A stretch of DNA of 64,000 nucleotides from Streptomyces sp. V3I8 (GTDB taxonomy: Bacteria > Actinomycetota > Actinomycetes > Streptomycetales > Streptomycetaceae): NCBI RefSeq assembly GCF_030817535.1, contig NZ_JAUSZL010000002.1, positions 3,782,001 through 3,846,000 of the forward strand, given 5' to 3'. Position 1 is the first letter of the stretch. Each line of letters opens with the position of its first letter. Positions 1-8,384 of the stretch are shown here, piece by piece. The notes beneath the pieces are model-generated. The model made no database searches. It had not been told where the DNA came from and worked only from the letters and a program-made list of their open reading frames with translations. A program made the position numbers and the translations under genes.

Positions 1-577
1 CGGCGAGGGCGAGCGCGGCGGCGACGGCGTCATCGCCGACTTCGACAAGGACGGCTACGGCGACATCGCCATCGGCACGTCCCTCCACTCGAAGCACAAG
101 GGCCGCGTCAGCGTCTGGTACGGCTCGTCCGGCGGCCCGTCCCGAAGCGCCCGCTTCACCCAGTCGACCAGTGGCGTCGCCGGGTCCCCGGAGAACTACG
201 ACGAGTTCGGCTCATCCGTCTCGGCGGGCGACGTCAACGGCGACGGCTACGCGGATCTCGCGGTCGGCGTGCGGGGCGAGGACATCGACGGCCGTGACTA
301 CGCGGGCGGCGTGCACGTCCTCAAGGGGCGGGCGAGCGGCCTGTCCGGTACCGGCTCGCAGTGGTTCGCCCGCAACACCCCCGGCGTACCGGGGCCGTTG
401 ACGGCCAACGATGAGTTCGGTGGTCTGGTACGGCTGCGCGACATCGAGGGTGACAAGACGGCCGACCTGTACGTGAGCGGCCTCGACTCGCTGCGGCTGC
501 CCGGCTCGGCCGGCGGCATCACCACGGCGGGTGCGACGGAATACGACACGGCGCCCATCAGCGGCTTCCTGGAATAA
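1..577 (+). CDS. FG-GAP repeat (integrin-alpha-like) protein, C-terminal part
   Basis: The frame is open from base 2 to the TAA at 575-577, so the N-terminus lies outside the window. The translation shows at least two FG-GAP/calcium-loop units: DFDKDGYGDIAIG near the window edge and GDVNGDGYADLAVGV about 60 residues later, each followed by a GRVSVWYGSSGG- or GGVHVLKG-type strand. A weaker third unit reads LRDIEGDKTADLYVSG. Known family: secreted beta-propeller proteins whose D-x-D-x-D-G loops bind calcium. Streptomyces encodes many as extracellular proteins of unknown ligand. The protein ends with a short tail after the last blade. Signal peptide and any extra domain cannot be judged from this fragment. 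Confidence 0.85.
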   Translation, partial: GEGERGGDGVIADFDKDGYGDIAIGTSLHSKHKGRVSVWYGSSGGPSRSARFTQSTSGVAGSPENYDEFGSSVSAGDVNGDGYADLAVGVRGEDIDGRDYAGGVHVLKGRASGLSGTGSQWFARNTPGVPGPLTANDEFGGLVRLRDIEGDKTADLYVSGLDSLRLPGSAGGITTAGATEYDTAPISGFLE

Positions 578-664
578 GCCTTCCAGGCGGCCGGGCGCGT
601 CCTCGTTCTGCGTGCCGGTCCGCGGCCGGGCTGTCGTGCGCGTGCGGGCCGGTGGGGGCCGATC

Positions 665-684
665 GCGCAGTTCCCCGCGCCCCT
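665..684. repeat. Dispersed 20-bp GC-rich intergenic element, copy 1
   Basis: GCGCAGTTCCCCGCGCCCCT lies just past the stop of the minus-strand NTPase-TPR gene, in the convergent gap with the FG-GAP gene. Near-identical copies occur at seven other places in the window, nearly all next to stop codons. Confidence 0.8.
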
Positions 685-692
685 GAAAGGGC

Positions 693-3122
693 TCAGGTGT
701 CCGGGGTGCCCCTCACGCGGGATCGCATCAGCAGGGCCCAGGGGTAGTCGGGGCGGAGTTCGAGTGCGCGGTCGAGGTCGGCCAGGGCCTCCTCGTCGCG
801 GGCCAGTTCGTGGAGGGACGCTCCGCGGCTCGCCAGCGCCGAGGCGTAGTCGGGCAGGAGCGCGACGGCCCTGCCCAGCTCGGTGACGGCCTCCTCGAAG
901 CGGCCGGCCAGGCGGTAGGCGTCGCCGCGTTCCGACGCGACCCAGGGCGCGTCGGGTGCGGCCCGGACCGCCCGGTCGAGGTCGGCGAACGCCTCGGCCT
1001 CCTCGCCCCGGGCGCGGCGCAGACGGGCCCTGCGCACCAGCGCCCACGGGTCGTCCTCCTCGATGCCGAGCGCCCGGTCGAAGTCGGCCAGCGCCTCGTC
1101 GTACCGCCCGAGTGCGTGCCGGCACACGGCCCGGCCGGCCAGCGGCCCGGCGGCGGCCGGGTCGAGGGCGACGGCGCGGTCGAAGTCGGCGACGGCCTCC
1201 TCGAAGCGGCCCGCCAGCCGGTAGGCCTCCGCGCGCCCGGCGATGATCCACGCGGTGCCGGGCGCCAGTTCGTCCGCCCGGTCGAGGGCGGCCAGCGCGG
1301 CCGGGAAGTCGCCCAGCAGGTGGTGGGTGAACCCGCGGCCGTAGTGGGCGCGGGCGAGCCGGGGGTCGAGTTCCAGGGCCCGGTCGTACTCGGCGAGGGC
1401 CTGCCGGTACTCCCCGGCGTGGCGCAGTTCCCTGCCCCGCAGGGTGTGCGCCAGGGCCCGGCCGGCCGTGTCGGGTCCGGGCCGGGCGAGGAGCAGGCCC
1501 ATCGCCCCGGCGATGCCGGACCCGTCGTCGTCGAGGGCCTCGCCCAGCCGCGTACCCCACGCGCGGAGGTCGGGACTGTCCGCCGCGTCGCCCGCGTCCT
1601 CCAGCATCCGCGCCCAGCGGCGGCCGGCGACACGGTCCTCGCGGCAGGCCTCGACCAGTGCCCGCAGCGCCGCGCCGAGCGCCGCGGCGGGCCGGGCGCA
1701 GAGCAGGTGGTAGGTCTCCTCCAGGCGCAGCCCGTGCCACTCCTCGTCCGCCCACAGGTCGTCGCCCTCCCGCCCCTCCTCGGCCTCGCCCCGCCACCGC
1801 GCGAACGCCTCCGCCAGCCGTCGGTGCCGGGCGGCCCACTCGCGCGGGGACCGGCGTCGCTCCAGGCGCAGCATCGGCGCCCGTACGACGTCGTGGTAGC
1901 GCGTCCGCGTCCCGTGGACGCCGACGAAGGGGAGCCCGGTCAGCCATTCGTACAGGGCGTCGAGTTCGCCGTCCGGGCGGTCGGTGACCAGGACCCGGAA
2001 CACGTCCGCGTCCACCTGCCGGGGCAGCGCGCAGATGCGGGCGACCTGGCGGCGGGCGTCGTCGGCCTCCCACTGCAGGAACCGTTTGACGGCGGTGGCG
2101 CTCGGATCGTCTACGTCGTCCGGGGCGCCGGGGCGGGCCTGCGCGAGCGTCGACACGAGGACGGGCAGGCCGCCGGTGAGGCGCAGCACCTCCTTGACGA
2201 CCGGTTCGGCGACGACCCCCTTCCCGGCGAGGAGGCCGCGCGCCTCGGACTCGGTGAACGGCGCCAGCGACACGTCCGCCACGGAGCCCACGCCGCTCCA
2301 GCGGGCGGTGTCCAGGGGGCGCTGTCCCGCGGTGACCACCACGACGGAGGCGGGCAGCCCGCCGTCCGCCCCGTGGCGCGTGACCAGCTCGTACAGCCAC
2401 GGGTCGAGGAACGGCCCGGTCCTCTCGTACGTGTCGAAGAACAGGACGGCCGACGCCGCGACCGACGCCGCGGCGGAGGCCGCCGTACGCAGTTCGCGCA
2501 GCAGGACCGGGGTGAGCACCCGCTCCGGGAACATCACCAGGTCGATGTCGTCGGGGTCACGGAAGCGGGCGCTCAGGCCGGTGCGCAGGCGGTCCGCGTG
2601 CTGGGCGAGCAGGTCGGCGGGGAGTGCGCCCGTGAGGAGACCGGCGCCCGGCACGACCGCTCCGACGGCCGCGAGGCCGAGCCCCACGGCGGTCCGGCTG
2701 CCGGCCGAGGGGCCCGGGGGCGCCCCCGGCTCCGGCGCGAGCGCCGCGAGGGCGGCGGCCTCCGCCTCGTGCCGCCGCTCCCGGTACACGGCCAGCCGCC
2801 GCTCCAGCTCCTTCAGCCGCCGCCCCTGCTCGGCGAACTGCCGCGCCACCTCGGCCATCGCCTCCGGCACGCTCCCGGCCCGTTCGTCGACGTACGCCGT
2901 CAGCGCGCCGCGTTCGCGTGCGAGGTGCCGCAACTCCTGGACGAGGTAGGTCTTCCCGACGCCGGCGGTGCCGTGCACGTGGAAGCGGAAGCGGCGCCGG
3001 ACGTCCCCGACCGGGGCGTCGAGGTTCGCCAGGAACGCGGCCCGCTCGTCGTCGCGGCCCACGAACCCGGCCCGGTTGCCCTGCTGGATCAGCTCCTGCC
3101 ACGACGCCCGCGCCCGCTCCAC
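693..3122 (-). CDS. NTPase (AAA/STAND-like) with C-terminal TPR array
   Basis: 809 aa. A GTG start at 3122 is preceded by GGAGG at good spacing. Residues 51-58 are a Walker A motif (GTAGVGKT), and a hydrophobic strand ending FFDT near residue 230 is a likely Walker B. The middle part resembles a STAND/AAA ATPase with a winged-helix section. Roughly residues 570-805 are about seven tetratricopeptide repeats, recognisable by repeated RxxGRFEEAVADFDRAVALDP-like helices. Inference: a signalling or scaffold ATPase whose TPR arm binds a partner. Its neighbour on the same strand is an anti-sigma-type ATPase, but the 108-bp gap gives no strong operon evidence. No specific function can be named. Confidence 0.8.
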   Translation of the reverse strand: MERARASWQELIQQGNRAGFVGRDDERAAFLANLDAPVGDVRRRFRFHVHGTAGVGKTYLVQELRHLARERGALTAYVDERAGSVPEAMAEVARQFAEQGRRLKELERRLAVYRERRHEAEAAALAALAPEPGAPPGPSAGSRTAVGLGLAAVGAVVPGAGLLTGALPADLLAQHADRLRTGLSARFRDPDDIDLVMFPERVLTPVLLRELRTAASAAASVAASAVLFFDTYERTGPFLDPWLYELVTRHGADGGLPASVVVVTAGQRPLDTARWSGVGSVADVSLAPFTESEARGLLAGKGVVAEPVVKEVLRLTGGLPVLVSTLAQARPGAPDDVDDPSATAVKRFLQWEADDARRQVARICALPRQVDADVFRVLVTDRPDGELDALYEWLTGLPFVGVHGTRTRYHDVVRAPMLRLERRRSPREWAARHRRLAEAFARWRGEAEEGREGDDLWADEEWHGLRLEETYHLLCARPAAALGAALRALVEACREDRVAGRRWARMLEDAGDAADSPDLRAWGTRLGEALDDDGSGIAGAMGLLLARPGPDTAGRALAHTLRGRELRHAGEYRQALAEYDRALELDPRLARAHYGRGFTHHLLGDFPAALAALDRADELAPGTAWIIAGRAEAYRLAGRFEEAVADFDRAVALDPAAAGPLAGRAVCRHALGRYDEALADFDRALGIEEDDPWALVRRARLRRARGEEAEAFADLDRAVRAAPDAPWVASERGDAYRLAGRFEEAVTELGRAVALLPDYASALASRGASLHELARDEEALADLDRALELRPDYPWALLMRSRVRGTPDT

Positions 3123-3230
3123 CGACCCGCCTCCACCCTGCTCCGGTGTCTCCGTCCACCCTCAGTGTGGATCAACCCGGCGTGCTCGGGCCAGGATTCG
3201 GCGAGTCGCGCGCTCCGGTCCGCGGACGGG

Positions 3231-3665
3231 TCACCCGGCCATGTGATCCGGTACCAGTTCGGCCCACACCGTCTTGCCGCCCGGGCCCGGGCCGTCCGTC
3301 ACGCCCCAGCGGTCCGCGTACGCCGCCACGAGCAGCAGGCCGCGGCCGGACTCCTCCCCGGTCCCGGCCGGAGCCGGGATCTGCGGGAGCCGGTCGCCGC
3401 GGGCGTCGGCCACCGCGATGCGCAGGGTGCCGGTCCCGTCGAGGCCGAGCGTCAGTCTGAAGTCCCGGCCCGGTACGAGTCCGTGCAGCACGGCGTTGGA
3501 CGCGAGCTCGGCGACGACCTGCTCGGCGGCACCGGAAGGCTGACCCCAGTCGGCGAGTTGACGTTCCGTGAGCAGGCGGGCGAGTCGGGCACCCCGGCGC
3601 GTGGCGGACAACAGCACGGTGAAGTGCCGTACGGGGGCGAAGGTTCGAGTGGTTCCTTGGTTCAC
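3231..3665 (-). CDS. ATP-binding anti-sigma-type regulatory protein (HATPase_c_2)
   Basis: 144 aa. GTG start at 3665, without a strong ribosome site. The fold signature is that of the RsbW/SpoIIAB-like GHKL ATPases common in Streptomyces: the N-box ELASNAVLHG (about residues 52-61), the G1-type stretch VADARGD and the G2-type GRGLLLV motif near residue 107. Known members either bind sigma or anti-anti-sigma factors or act as serine kinases on them. The protein consists of this one domain. It is transcribed divergently from the XRE/DUF397 pair, an arrangement often seen in Streptomyces. Partner unknown. Confidence 0.85.
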   Translation of the reverse strand: MNQGTTRTFAPVRHFTVLLSATRRGARLARLLTERQLADWGQPSGAAEQVVAELASNAVLHGLVPGRDFRLTLGLDGTGTLRIAVADARGDRLPQIPAPAGTGEESGRGLLLVAAYADRWGVTDGPGPGGKTVWAELVPDHMAG

Positions 3666-3778
3666 GTCACTCAGCGTGGCCGGTTGTGATTACGCTGAAC
3701 AGCGTCGAAGTCGGTACGGAGCGCGACTGTCCGGACACTGCCCGCAGTCGTCCGGTCCGTACGCGGGAGGTGGGCGGC

Positions 3779-4588
3779 ATGGAGGACGAGGAGGCGGCGG
3801 CCGTGCTCAAGGCGGTCGGACGCCAGATCAAGGCGTGGCGCGAGGCCGCCGGGATGCGGCAGCCGGAGTTCGGGGCCGCGATCGGGTACGGCGAGGAGAT
3901 GGTCTCGTCGGTGGAACGGGGACGGCGGGTCCCCAAGCCGGAGTTCCTGGACAAGGCCGACGAAGTCCTCGGCGCGGCCGGGAAGCTCTCCGCGATGAAG
4001 AAGGACGTGGAGGAGGCCCGCTACCCGAAGAAGGTCCGCGACCTGGCGAAACTGGAAGAGGAGGCCGTCGAACTGGGTTCGTACGCCAACCACTACGTGC
4101 ACGGACTGTTGCAGACCGAGGGGTACGCGCGGTCCCTCTACACGATGCGGCGTCCCTCGTACACGGAGGACGAGATCGACCGGCACGTGAGTGCCCGCAT
4201 GGCACGCCAGAGCATCTTCGAGCGTGTCCCCCGGCCGACGCTCACGTTCGTCCAGGAAGAGGTGACGCTACGACGGCCCCTCGGCGGCAGGATGGTGCTT
4301 CGGCAGCAACTCGAACGCCTTCTGGAGATCGGCGAGTTGAGGCACGTCGAGATCCAGGTGATGCCGACGGACCGCGACGACCACGCAGGCATGGGCGGAC
4401 CGATCCGTCTGCTGAAGTTGCAGGACGGCAACACGGTCGCGCACGAGGAGGGGCAGACCTCCAACCGTCTGATCAGCGATGCCAGAGAGGTGCAGCCTCT
4501 CGAATTGCGCTATGGCATCATCCGAGCCCAGGCTCTCACTCCTCGGGAGTCGCTGATCCTCATCGAGAAGACACTGGGAGAGACATGA
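3779..4588 (+). CDS. XRE-family transcriptional regulator with DUF5753
   Basis: 269 aa from the ATG at 3779. I prefer this start to the one at 3686 because GGAGGTGGGCGGC lies directly upstream. Residues about 10-65 are a Cro/C1 helix-turn-helix (RQPEFGAAIGYGEEMVSSVE), and the rest is the DUF5753 domain typical of WhiJ-like regulators. The stop overlaps the ATG of the DUF397 gene by 4 bp. In Streptomyces these pairs, often with an anti-sigma-like ATPase next to them (as here), are linked to developmental control. The target is unknown. Confidence 0.9.
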   Translation: MEDEEAAAVLKAVGRQIKAWREAAGMRQPEFGAAIGYGEEMVSSVERGRRVPKPEFLDKADEVLGAAGKLSAMKKDVEEARYPKKVRDLAKLEEEAVELGSYANHYVHGLLQTEGYARSLYTMRRPSYTEDEIDRHVSARMARQSIFERVPRPTLTFVQEEVTLRRPLGGRMVLRQQLERLLEIGELRHVEIQVMPTDRDDHAGMGGPIRLLKLQDGNTVAHEEGQTSNRLISDAREVQPLELRYGIIRAQALTPRESLILIEKTLGET

Positions 4589-4767
4589 CCGCCCTTGTGT
4601 GGTTCAAGAGCAGTTACAGCAGCAATGAAGGCCCTGACTGCGTCGAGGTCGCGATAGCCGCCGCGGACGCCACCGTCCACGTCCGCGACTCCAAGGACAA
4701 GGAAGGCGCGCGGATCGCCTTCGCGGACAGGTCATGGGCCGCCTTCGTCGGGGACTTCTCCGCGTAA
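4585..4767 (+). CDS. DUF397 small protein
   Basis: 60 aa. ATG at 4585 overlaps the stop of the XRE gene (ATGA), so translation is probably coupled. It carries the DUF397 hallmarks WFKSSYSSNEGPDCVEVA at the N-terminus, HVRDSKD in the middle, and a C-terminal SWAAFVGDF. Family members are small partners of XRE/DUF5753 regulators (WhiJ/SCO4542-like systems) and may antagonise them. Tandem translation suggests a 1:1 complex. Confidence in family membership is high; the biochemical role is not known. Confidence 0.92.
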   Translation: MTALVWFKSSYSSNEGPDCVEVAIAAADATVHVRDSKDKEGARIAFADRSWAAFVGDFSA

Positions 4768-4816
4768 GAAGCTCCTGGGCACCTGGACGGACAACGTCAC
4801 CGATTGACTTCGGATC

Positions 4817-4999
4817 ATGTCTTCTCCCACGGTCGCCTTCTCCGAGCTCTCGAAGAATTCGAGGCGTGTCGCCGAAACGCCCGACCGGACGCAGCGTGTG
4901 CACATCACGCGCCGGGACGGTGAGGACCTCTACCTGACGACCGCACGCCACGATCAGCAGCGCGAGGAGACGGCGGACATCACGGCACGGCTTCTACGC
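4817..4999 (+). pseudogene. N-terminal stub of a prevent-host-death-type antitoxin-like protein
   Basis: About 60 residues starting at ATG 4817 (weak ribosome site) resemble the N-terminus of a Streptomyces protein family annotated as prevent-host-death antitoxins: AFSELSKNSRRVAET, then VHITRRDGEDLYLTTA. After about residue 61 the same frame runs into a different family, the class V aminotransferase remnant described next. The reading frame therefore looks chimeric. No toxin gene follows. It may be a dead stub or be translated as a short DNA-binding fragment. The family assignment is moderate. Confidence 0.5.
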
Positions 5000-5655
5000 C
5001 TCTGGTTCTCCGGTGGGACGATCCAGGTCGCCGGCGCCGCGGGCGGGTGGCACCGCCTGGCAGACGACGAGACCGCCTTCGAGGACGGTACCCTCGACCT
5101 TTTTTCGATACCTGGTGTCGAAGTGGGCCCGGACTGGATCCGGTCGATCGGCATCGCCGCCGTTCACGACCATGTCACCGGCCTGGCGCGCCACCTGCTC
5201 GACGCTCTGCACTCGTTGCGGCACGCCAACGGCAGCCCAGCGCCAACGGGCAGCCCATGGCACACATCTACGGCCCGCCTGATACCGAAGGGCGAGGTGC
5301 GACCGTCAGCCTCAACCTGTTGGTCCCCGAGGCGATGTCATCGACGAACGCATCGTGAGCCGTGACAGCTCGGCCCTCGGTATCTCTCTGCGTACCGGCT
5401 GTTTCTGCAACCCGGGTGCCGGCGAGGCGGCGTTCTCCATCGACCCGTCGGCCCTGCGCGGCCTCGAACGCACCCGTGACGGCACCGTCGACGACTACCT
5501 CGCCCGCTCGGGCTTCCCTCCGGAGGCGCTGTGCGCTCTCGGCGGGTCTGTCGTCCAACCGGGCCGACGTCGACGCTTTCCGCACCTTCGCCGCCGACGC
5601 CTACCGCGACCGGATTCCTACGGCCGAGGGTCTCAGCCCGCGACTGCGCTGCTGA
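5000..5655 (+). pseudogene. Class V aminotransferase (molybdenum-cofactor-sulfurase-like) remnant, frameshifted
   Basis: Family-typical pieces appear in order but in different frames. Frame 2 has WFSGGTIQVAG and FEDGTLDLFSIPGVE; after about 5240, frame 1 has HIYGPPDTEGRGATVSLN; after about 5330, frame 3 has IVSRDSSALGISLRTGCFCN, where the Cys-x-Cys belongs to the PLP enzyme's C-terminal half; after about 5540, frame 1 again has GLSSNRADVDAFRTF, ending at the stop at 5655. The first shift coincides with a near-duplication of GCCAACGGCAGCCCA (5225-5239 and 5242-5257, the second with one extra G). The N-terminal half, including the PLP lysine region, is absent. Read-through is unlikely, so this is a decayed gene. 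Confidence 0.8.
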
Positions 5656-5787
5656 GGTTCCCGAGCCGCACCATGCTCGGCGCCGTCGAACAGGCCAGGG
5701 TCCGGCGGCGCCCTGCGCGTCCCGTCCCGCTCGGCGCTCGGCGCGCTCACCGCGGAAAGGGACCGCCAGGCCTGCTGAACGGCAAGG

Positions 5788-6423
5788 TCAGACCGTGATG
5801 CTCTCGCCAGCTGCGAGGGTGAGCAGCGGTGCCTCGGTCAGGGCGCCGATGAACTGTGCGAAAGAGGCGGCTTCCGCGTCGTTCAGGGTCAGGTCGTGGA
5901 TTCGGACGGCGCGTGATGCCTTGGTGGCCCGCACGAAGTCGATGCCCTCACTGACCTTGGTCCACGGGCCGCTCGCCGGTACGAGCAGGGTTTCGACCGT
6001 GACGCCGGGCACGAAGTATGAGTCGCCGGGGTGGTAGACGTTGCCGTCGATCAGGTAGGCGACATTGCTCATGGGCGGCAGGTCGGCGTGGATGGCCGCG
6101 TGGCGCTCACCGAAGACGGCCACTTCGAATCCCGCGGCTTCGAAGCTGTCGCCGGCGGCAATCGCCACGACACGACCGGCGTGCGAACCCAGCTCGGTCG
6201 CCACGTTCGCGGGAGCCCACACCCGCAATGACGGCTGGGCGTCGAGAGCGGCGTTCAGAATGCCGGCGTCGAAGTGGTCGGGGTGGTCGTGCGTGATGAG
6301 CACGACTGTCGTGCCGGCCACCAGTTCCGCGGAGTTCGGTGTGTACGCCCCCGGATCGATCACCAGGGCGGAGCCGTCCTTGGTGAGGACGACGGTGGAA
6401 TGGGTGTGCTTCGTGAGCTCCAT
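5788..6423 (-). CDS. MBL-fold metallohydrolase
   Basis: 211 aa. The metal-binding motif THDHPDHFD is at about residues 44-52, a further His and Asp lie in NVYHPGDSYF, and a C-terminal His is in AVRIHD. Known family: small metallo-beta-lactamase-fold hydrolases (UlaG/YcfI-like) that often act on lactones or phosphoesters. No signal peptide, so cytoplasmic. It is divergent from the MarR gene, and the shared 190-bp gap has two inverted 12-bp operator-like sites and a plausible promoter, so MarR repression is likely. The substrate cannot be told from sequence. Confidence 0.88.
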   Translation of the reverse strand: MELTKHTHSTVVLTKDGSALVIDPGAYTPNSAELVAGTTVVLITHDHPDHFDAGILNAALDAQPSLRVWAPANVATELGSHAGRVVAIAAGDSFEAAGFEVAVFGERHAAIHADLPPMSNVAYLIDGNVYHPGDSYFVPGVTVETLLVPASGPWTKVSEGIDFVRATKASRAVRIHDLTLNDAEAASFAQFIGALTEAPLLTLAAGESITV

Positions 6424-6494
6424 GGTGGCCTTTCGGGGTGAGGTCCGGCCGGCTCCGTAGGCGGTTCCGCAGGGGCGAAGCCAGCTGCAATCAT

Positions 6495-6538
6495 TTGACT
6501 AAGCAAGCGAAGTCTAATCAAATAAGTTGCCCAGTCAA
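6495..6538. promoter_or_regulatory. Divergent promoter with paired MarR-type operators
   Basis: TTGACTAAGCAA (6495-6506) and TTGCCCAGTCAA (6527-6538) are inverted copies matching at 10 of 12 positions, and each is itself an imperfect TTG-N6-CAA palindrome, as MarR sites often are. On the minus strand a TTGACT/TAGACT promoter (16-bp spacer; 6533-6538 and 6511-6516) for the MBL gene is built from these same bases, so binding would block it. Confidence 0.6.
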
Positions 6539-6617
6539 GTGATCCTATAAGTGGGCGAGGCTGTCTCCCCCCGGTCGAGTAGGATCCGGCCATGGCAAAG
6601 ACGGCGCGGCGGTCGTG

Positions 6618-7082
6618 ATGGCTCAAGGAGAAGACCGTCAGACGTGGGACTCGTTCACCAGCGTGTTGGTGTGGTTGCCCGCAGCCCTCGACAATCAGTT
6701 GCAGCGTGATGCCGAGTTGACGCTCTTCGAGTACGGCATCCTGTGGGCTCTGTCCCAAGCCGACAAGCGCACCCTGCGGATGAGCGAGCTGGCGGTGGTG
6801 GCCAACGCCTCGCTCTCTAAACTGTCCCGCGCGGTCAGCCGCCTGGAACGCCGTGGGTGGGTAAATCGCGCACCGGATCCCGCCGACGGGCGCTATACCC
6901 TGGCCACCCTCAGTGACGCCGGACTGGACAAGGCCGTCGATGCCACCCCCGGCCACGTCGACGCCGTCAAGCGGCTCGTCTTCGACCAGCTCACCCAGAC
7001 CCAGCTCCGTCAGCTGGGCCAGATCAGCAACCGGATCCTGCGCGCCGTCCAGGCGGAAGGCGACCGCCCGCCCCAGTCCTGA
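6618..7082 (+). CDS. MarR-family transcriptional regulator
   Basis: 154 aa from ATG 6618 (a GTG directly before it at 6615 is an alternative). The winged helix is clear: LTLFEYGILWALSQAD, recognition helix region NASLSKLSRAVSRLERRGWV, and wing DPADGRYTLATLSDAG. MarR proteins are dimeric ligand-responsive repressors that normally control themselves and the divergent neighbour. Here that neighbour is the MBL hydrolase, and paired inverted repeats fill the gap. The ligand is unknown. The downstream IS5 remnant starts about 140 bp after the stop. Confidence 0.9.
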   Translation: MAQGEDRQTWDSFTSVLVWLPAALDNQLQRDAELTLFEYGILWALSQADKRTLRMSELAVVANASLSKLSRAVSRLERRGWVNRAPDPADGRYTLATLSDAGLDKAVDATPGHVDAVKRLVFDQLTQTQLRQLGQISNRILRAVQAEGDRPPQS

Positions 7083-7219
7083 CAGGCCGGGACATGCGTC
7101 GTCGTGCCCGTCGGCGCCCGTCCCGCCTGGCGCGAGAAGCGCTCCCGGCTCGGCTTGCCCGGTGTAGCCCGGGCTCTCACGAGCCGTGGTGCCGCCGGTG
7201 CGATCGCGTTGCGCCGGAG

Positions 7220-7906
7220 GCGTTCGGGAAGCGGCGCGCGGGAATCCCCTGGAAATACCTCCCGCATGACTTCCCGAGCCACGGCACCGTCTCTGCCTAC
7301 TACGCTGCCTGGCGCGACGAAGGGTTTATTCGCCCAGCTCAATTACGACCTGACGGGACTGGCTCGCGTGAAGGAGGGGCGCAAGCCCGAGCCGATCGCC
7401 TCCGTGATCGACACCCAGAGCGTGAAGACCTCCAATAAAGTGCCTCTGACCAGCCAGGGAACCGATGGGGCCAAGAAGATCGTCGGAAGGAGGCGTGGCA
7501 TCCTCACCGACACGATCGGCTTCATCCTGGCCGTGATCGTCACCGCCGTCGGCCTGTCGGAGAACGCCCTAGGAATTCGCCTCCTCAACCAGGCCAAGGA
7601 GAAGTCCTCGACCATTCGCAGGAGTTGGGTCGACACTGGCTTCAAGAACGTCGTCGTTGGGTACGGCGCCCGCCTCGGAACGGACGTCGAAGTCGTCGAC
7701 AGAAACCCGGACGCCCGTGGGTTTCACGTTGTGAAAGGCGCTGGGTGGTCGAGAGCGGGGTATCGGTTGGATTGTGATGCACCGTCGTCTCGCCCGAGAC
7801 TACGAGACCCTCACCACCAGCTCCGAAGCCGTGATCCACATCGCATCGGTCGACGACCTCGCCAGACGCATAACGGACGAGACCGTCATCCCAGAGACAC
7901 CGAGTA
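7220..7906 (+). mobile_element. Decayed IS5-type transposase remnant
   Basis: IS5-family transposase signatures are spread over three frames. RAGIPWKYLPHDFPSHGTVS (N-terminal part, from about 7235) is in one frame; SVIDTQSVKTS, the family DDE Asp region, and GRRRGILTDTIGF are in a second; the C-terminal WIVMHRRLARDYETLTTS is in a third, after a shift near 7738-7760. At least three frameshifts make it non-functional. I could not define terminal inverted repeats or target duplications. The insertion helps explain why this 5-8 kb patch contains broken genes. Partner genes and passengers are absent. Confidence 0.82.
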
Positions 7907-7958
7907 GCGGGTCCGCCCGCTCACCTCACACTGTGCGGTGCCATTTCGTCATACGGGT

Positions 7959-8384
7959 ATGAACACGAAAATCCGGTACGCCTGCCTCGGGTTCCTGGGT
8001 GTGACCGCGCTGTACACCGGGGTCTGGGCCTACTTCGCGCCGCGGGCGTGGCACGCGAGTTTTCCCGGGTTCGGGATGAGCTGGCTGCCGCAACTGGGGC
8101 CCTACAACGAACACCTCGCCAAGGACGCCGGTGCCATGTTCCTGGCGCTGGCGGCGCTGACCGCCGTCGCGGTCCGGTCCGTGCGCAACACCCGGCTCGT
8201 GCAGACGACCGGCGCCGCCTGGCTGGTCTTCAACGTGCTGCACCTCAGCTACCACACGCAGCACCTCGGCATGTACGGCACGCGTGACCAGGTCCTCAAC
8301 GTCGTCCTGCTGTCGGCGCTGGTCCTGGCGTCGGCCGTTCTCCTCGTACCGGGAAAGGAAGGTTCGTCATGCGCGTCGCGGTAG
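7959..8384 (+). CDS. Small integral membrane protein
   Basis: 141 aa from ATG 7959 (7938 is possible but adds only MPFRHTG). Four hydrophobic segments are visible: ACLGFLGVTALYTGVWAYF, AGAMFLALAALTAVAV, TTGAAWLVFNVLHLSY and VLNVVLLSALVLASAVLLV. The spacing fits a four-helix bundle of the DUF4345/DoxX-like type, but I do not recognise a specific family. The 3' end overlaps the start of the NmrA-like gene by 16 bp, so it is co-transcribed with that gene and with the ECF41 sigma factor gene. It may be part of the sigma factor's associated operon. Confidence 0.75.
   Translation: MNTKIRYACLGFLGVTALYTGVWAYFAPRAWHASFPGFGMSWLPQLGPYNEHLAKDAGAMFLALAALTAVAVRSVRNTRLVQTTGAAWLVFNVLHLSYHTQHLGMYGTRDQVLNVVLLSALVLASAVLLVPGKEGSSCASR

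Noticed and set aside
810..3689. Long plus-strand open frame opposite the NTPase-TPR gene
   Set aside because: Typical antisense open frame caused by high GC. No family motif and no ribosome site.
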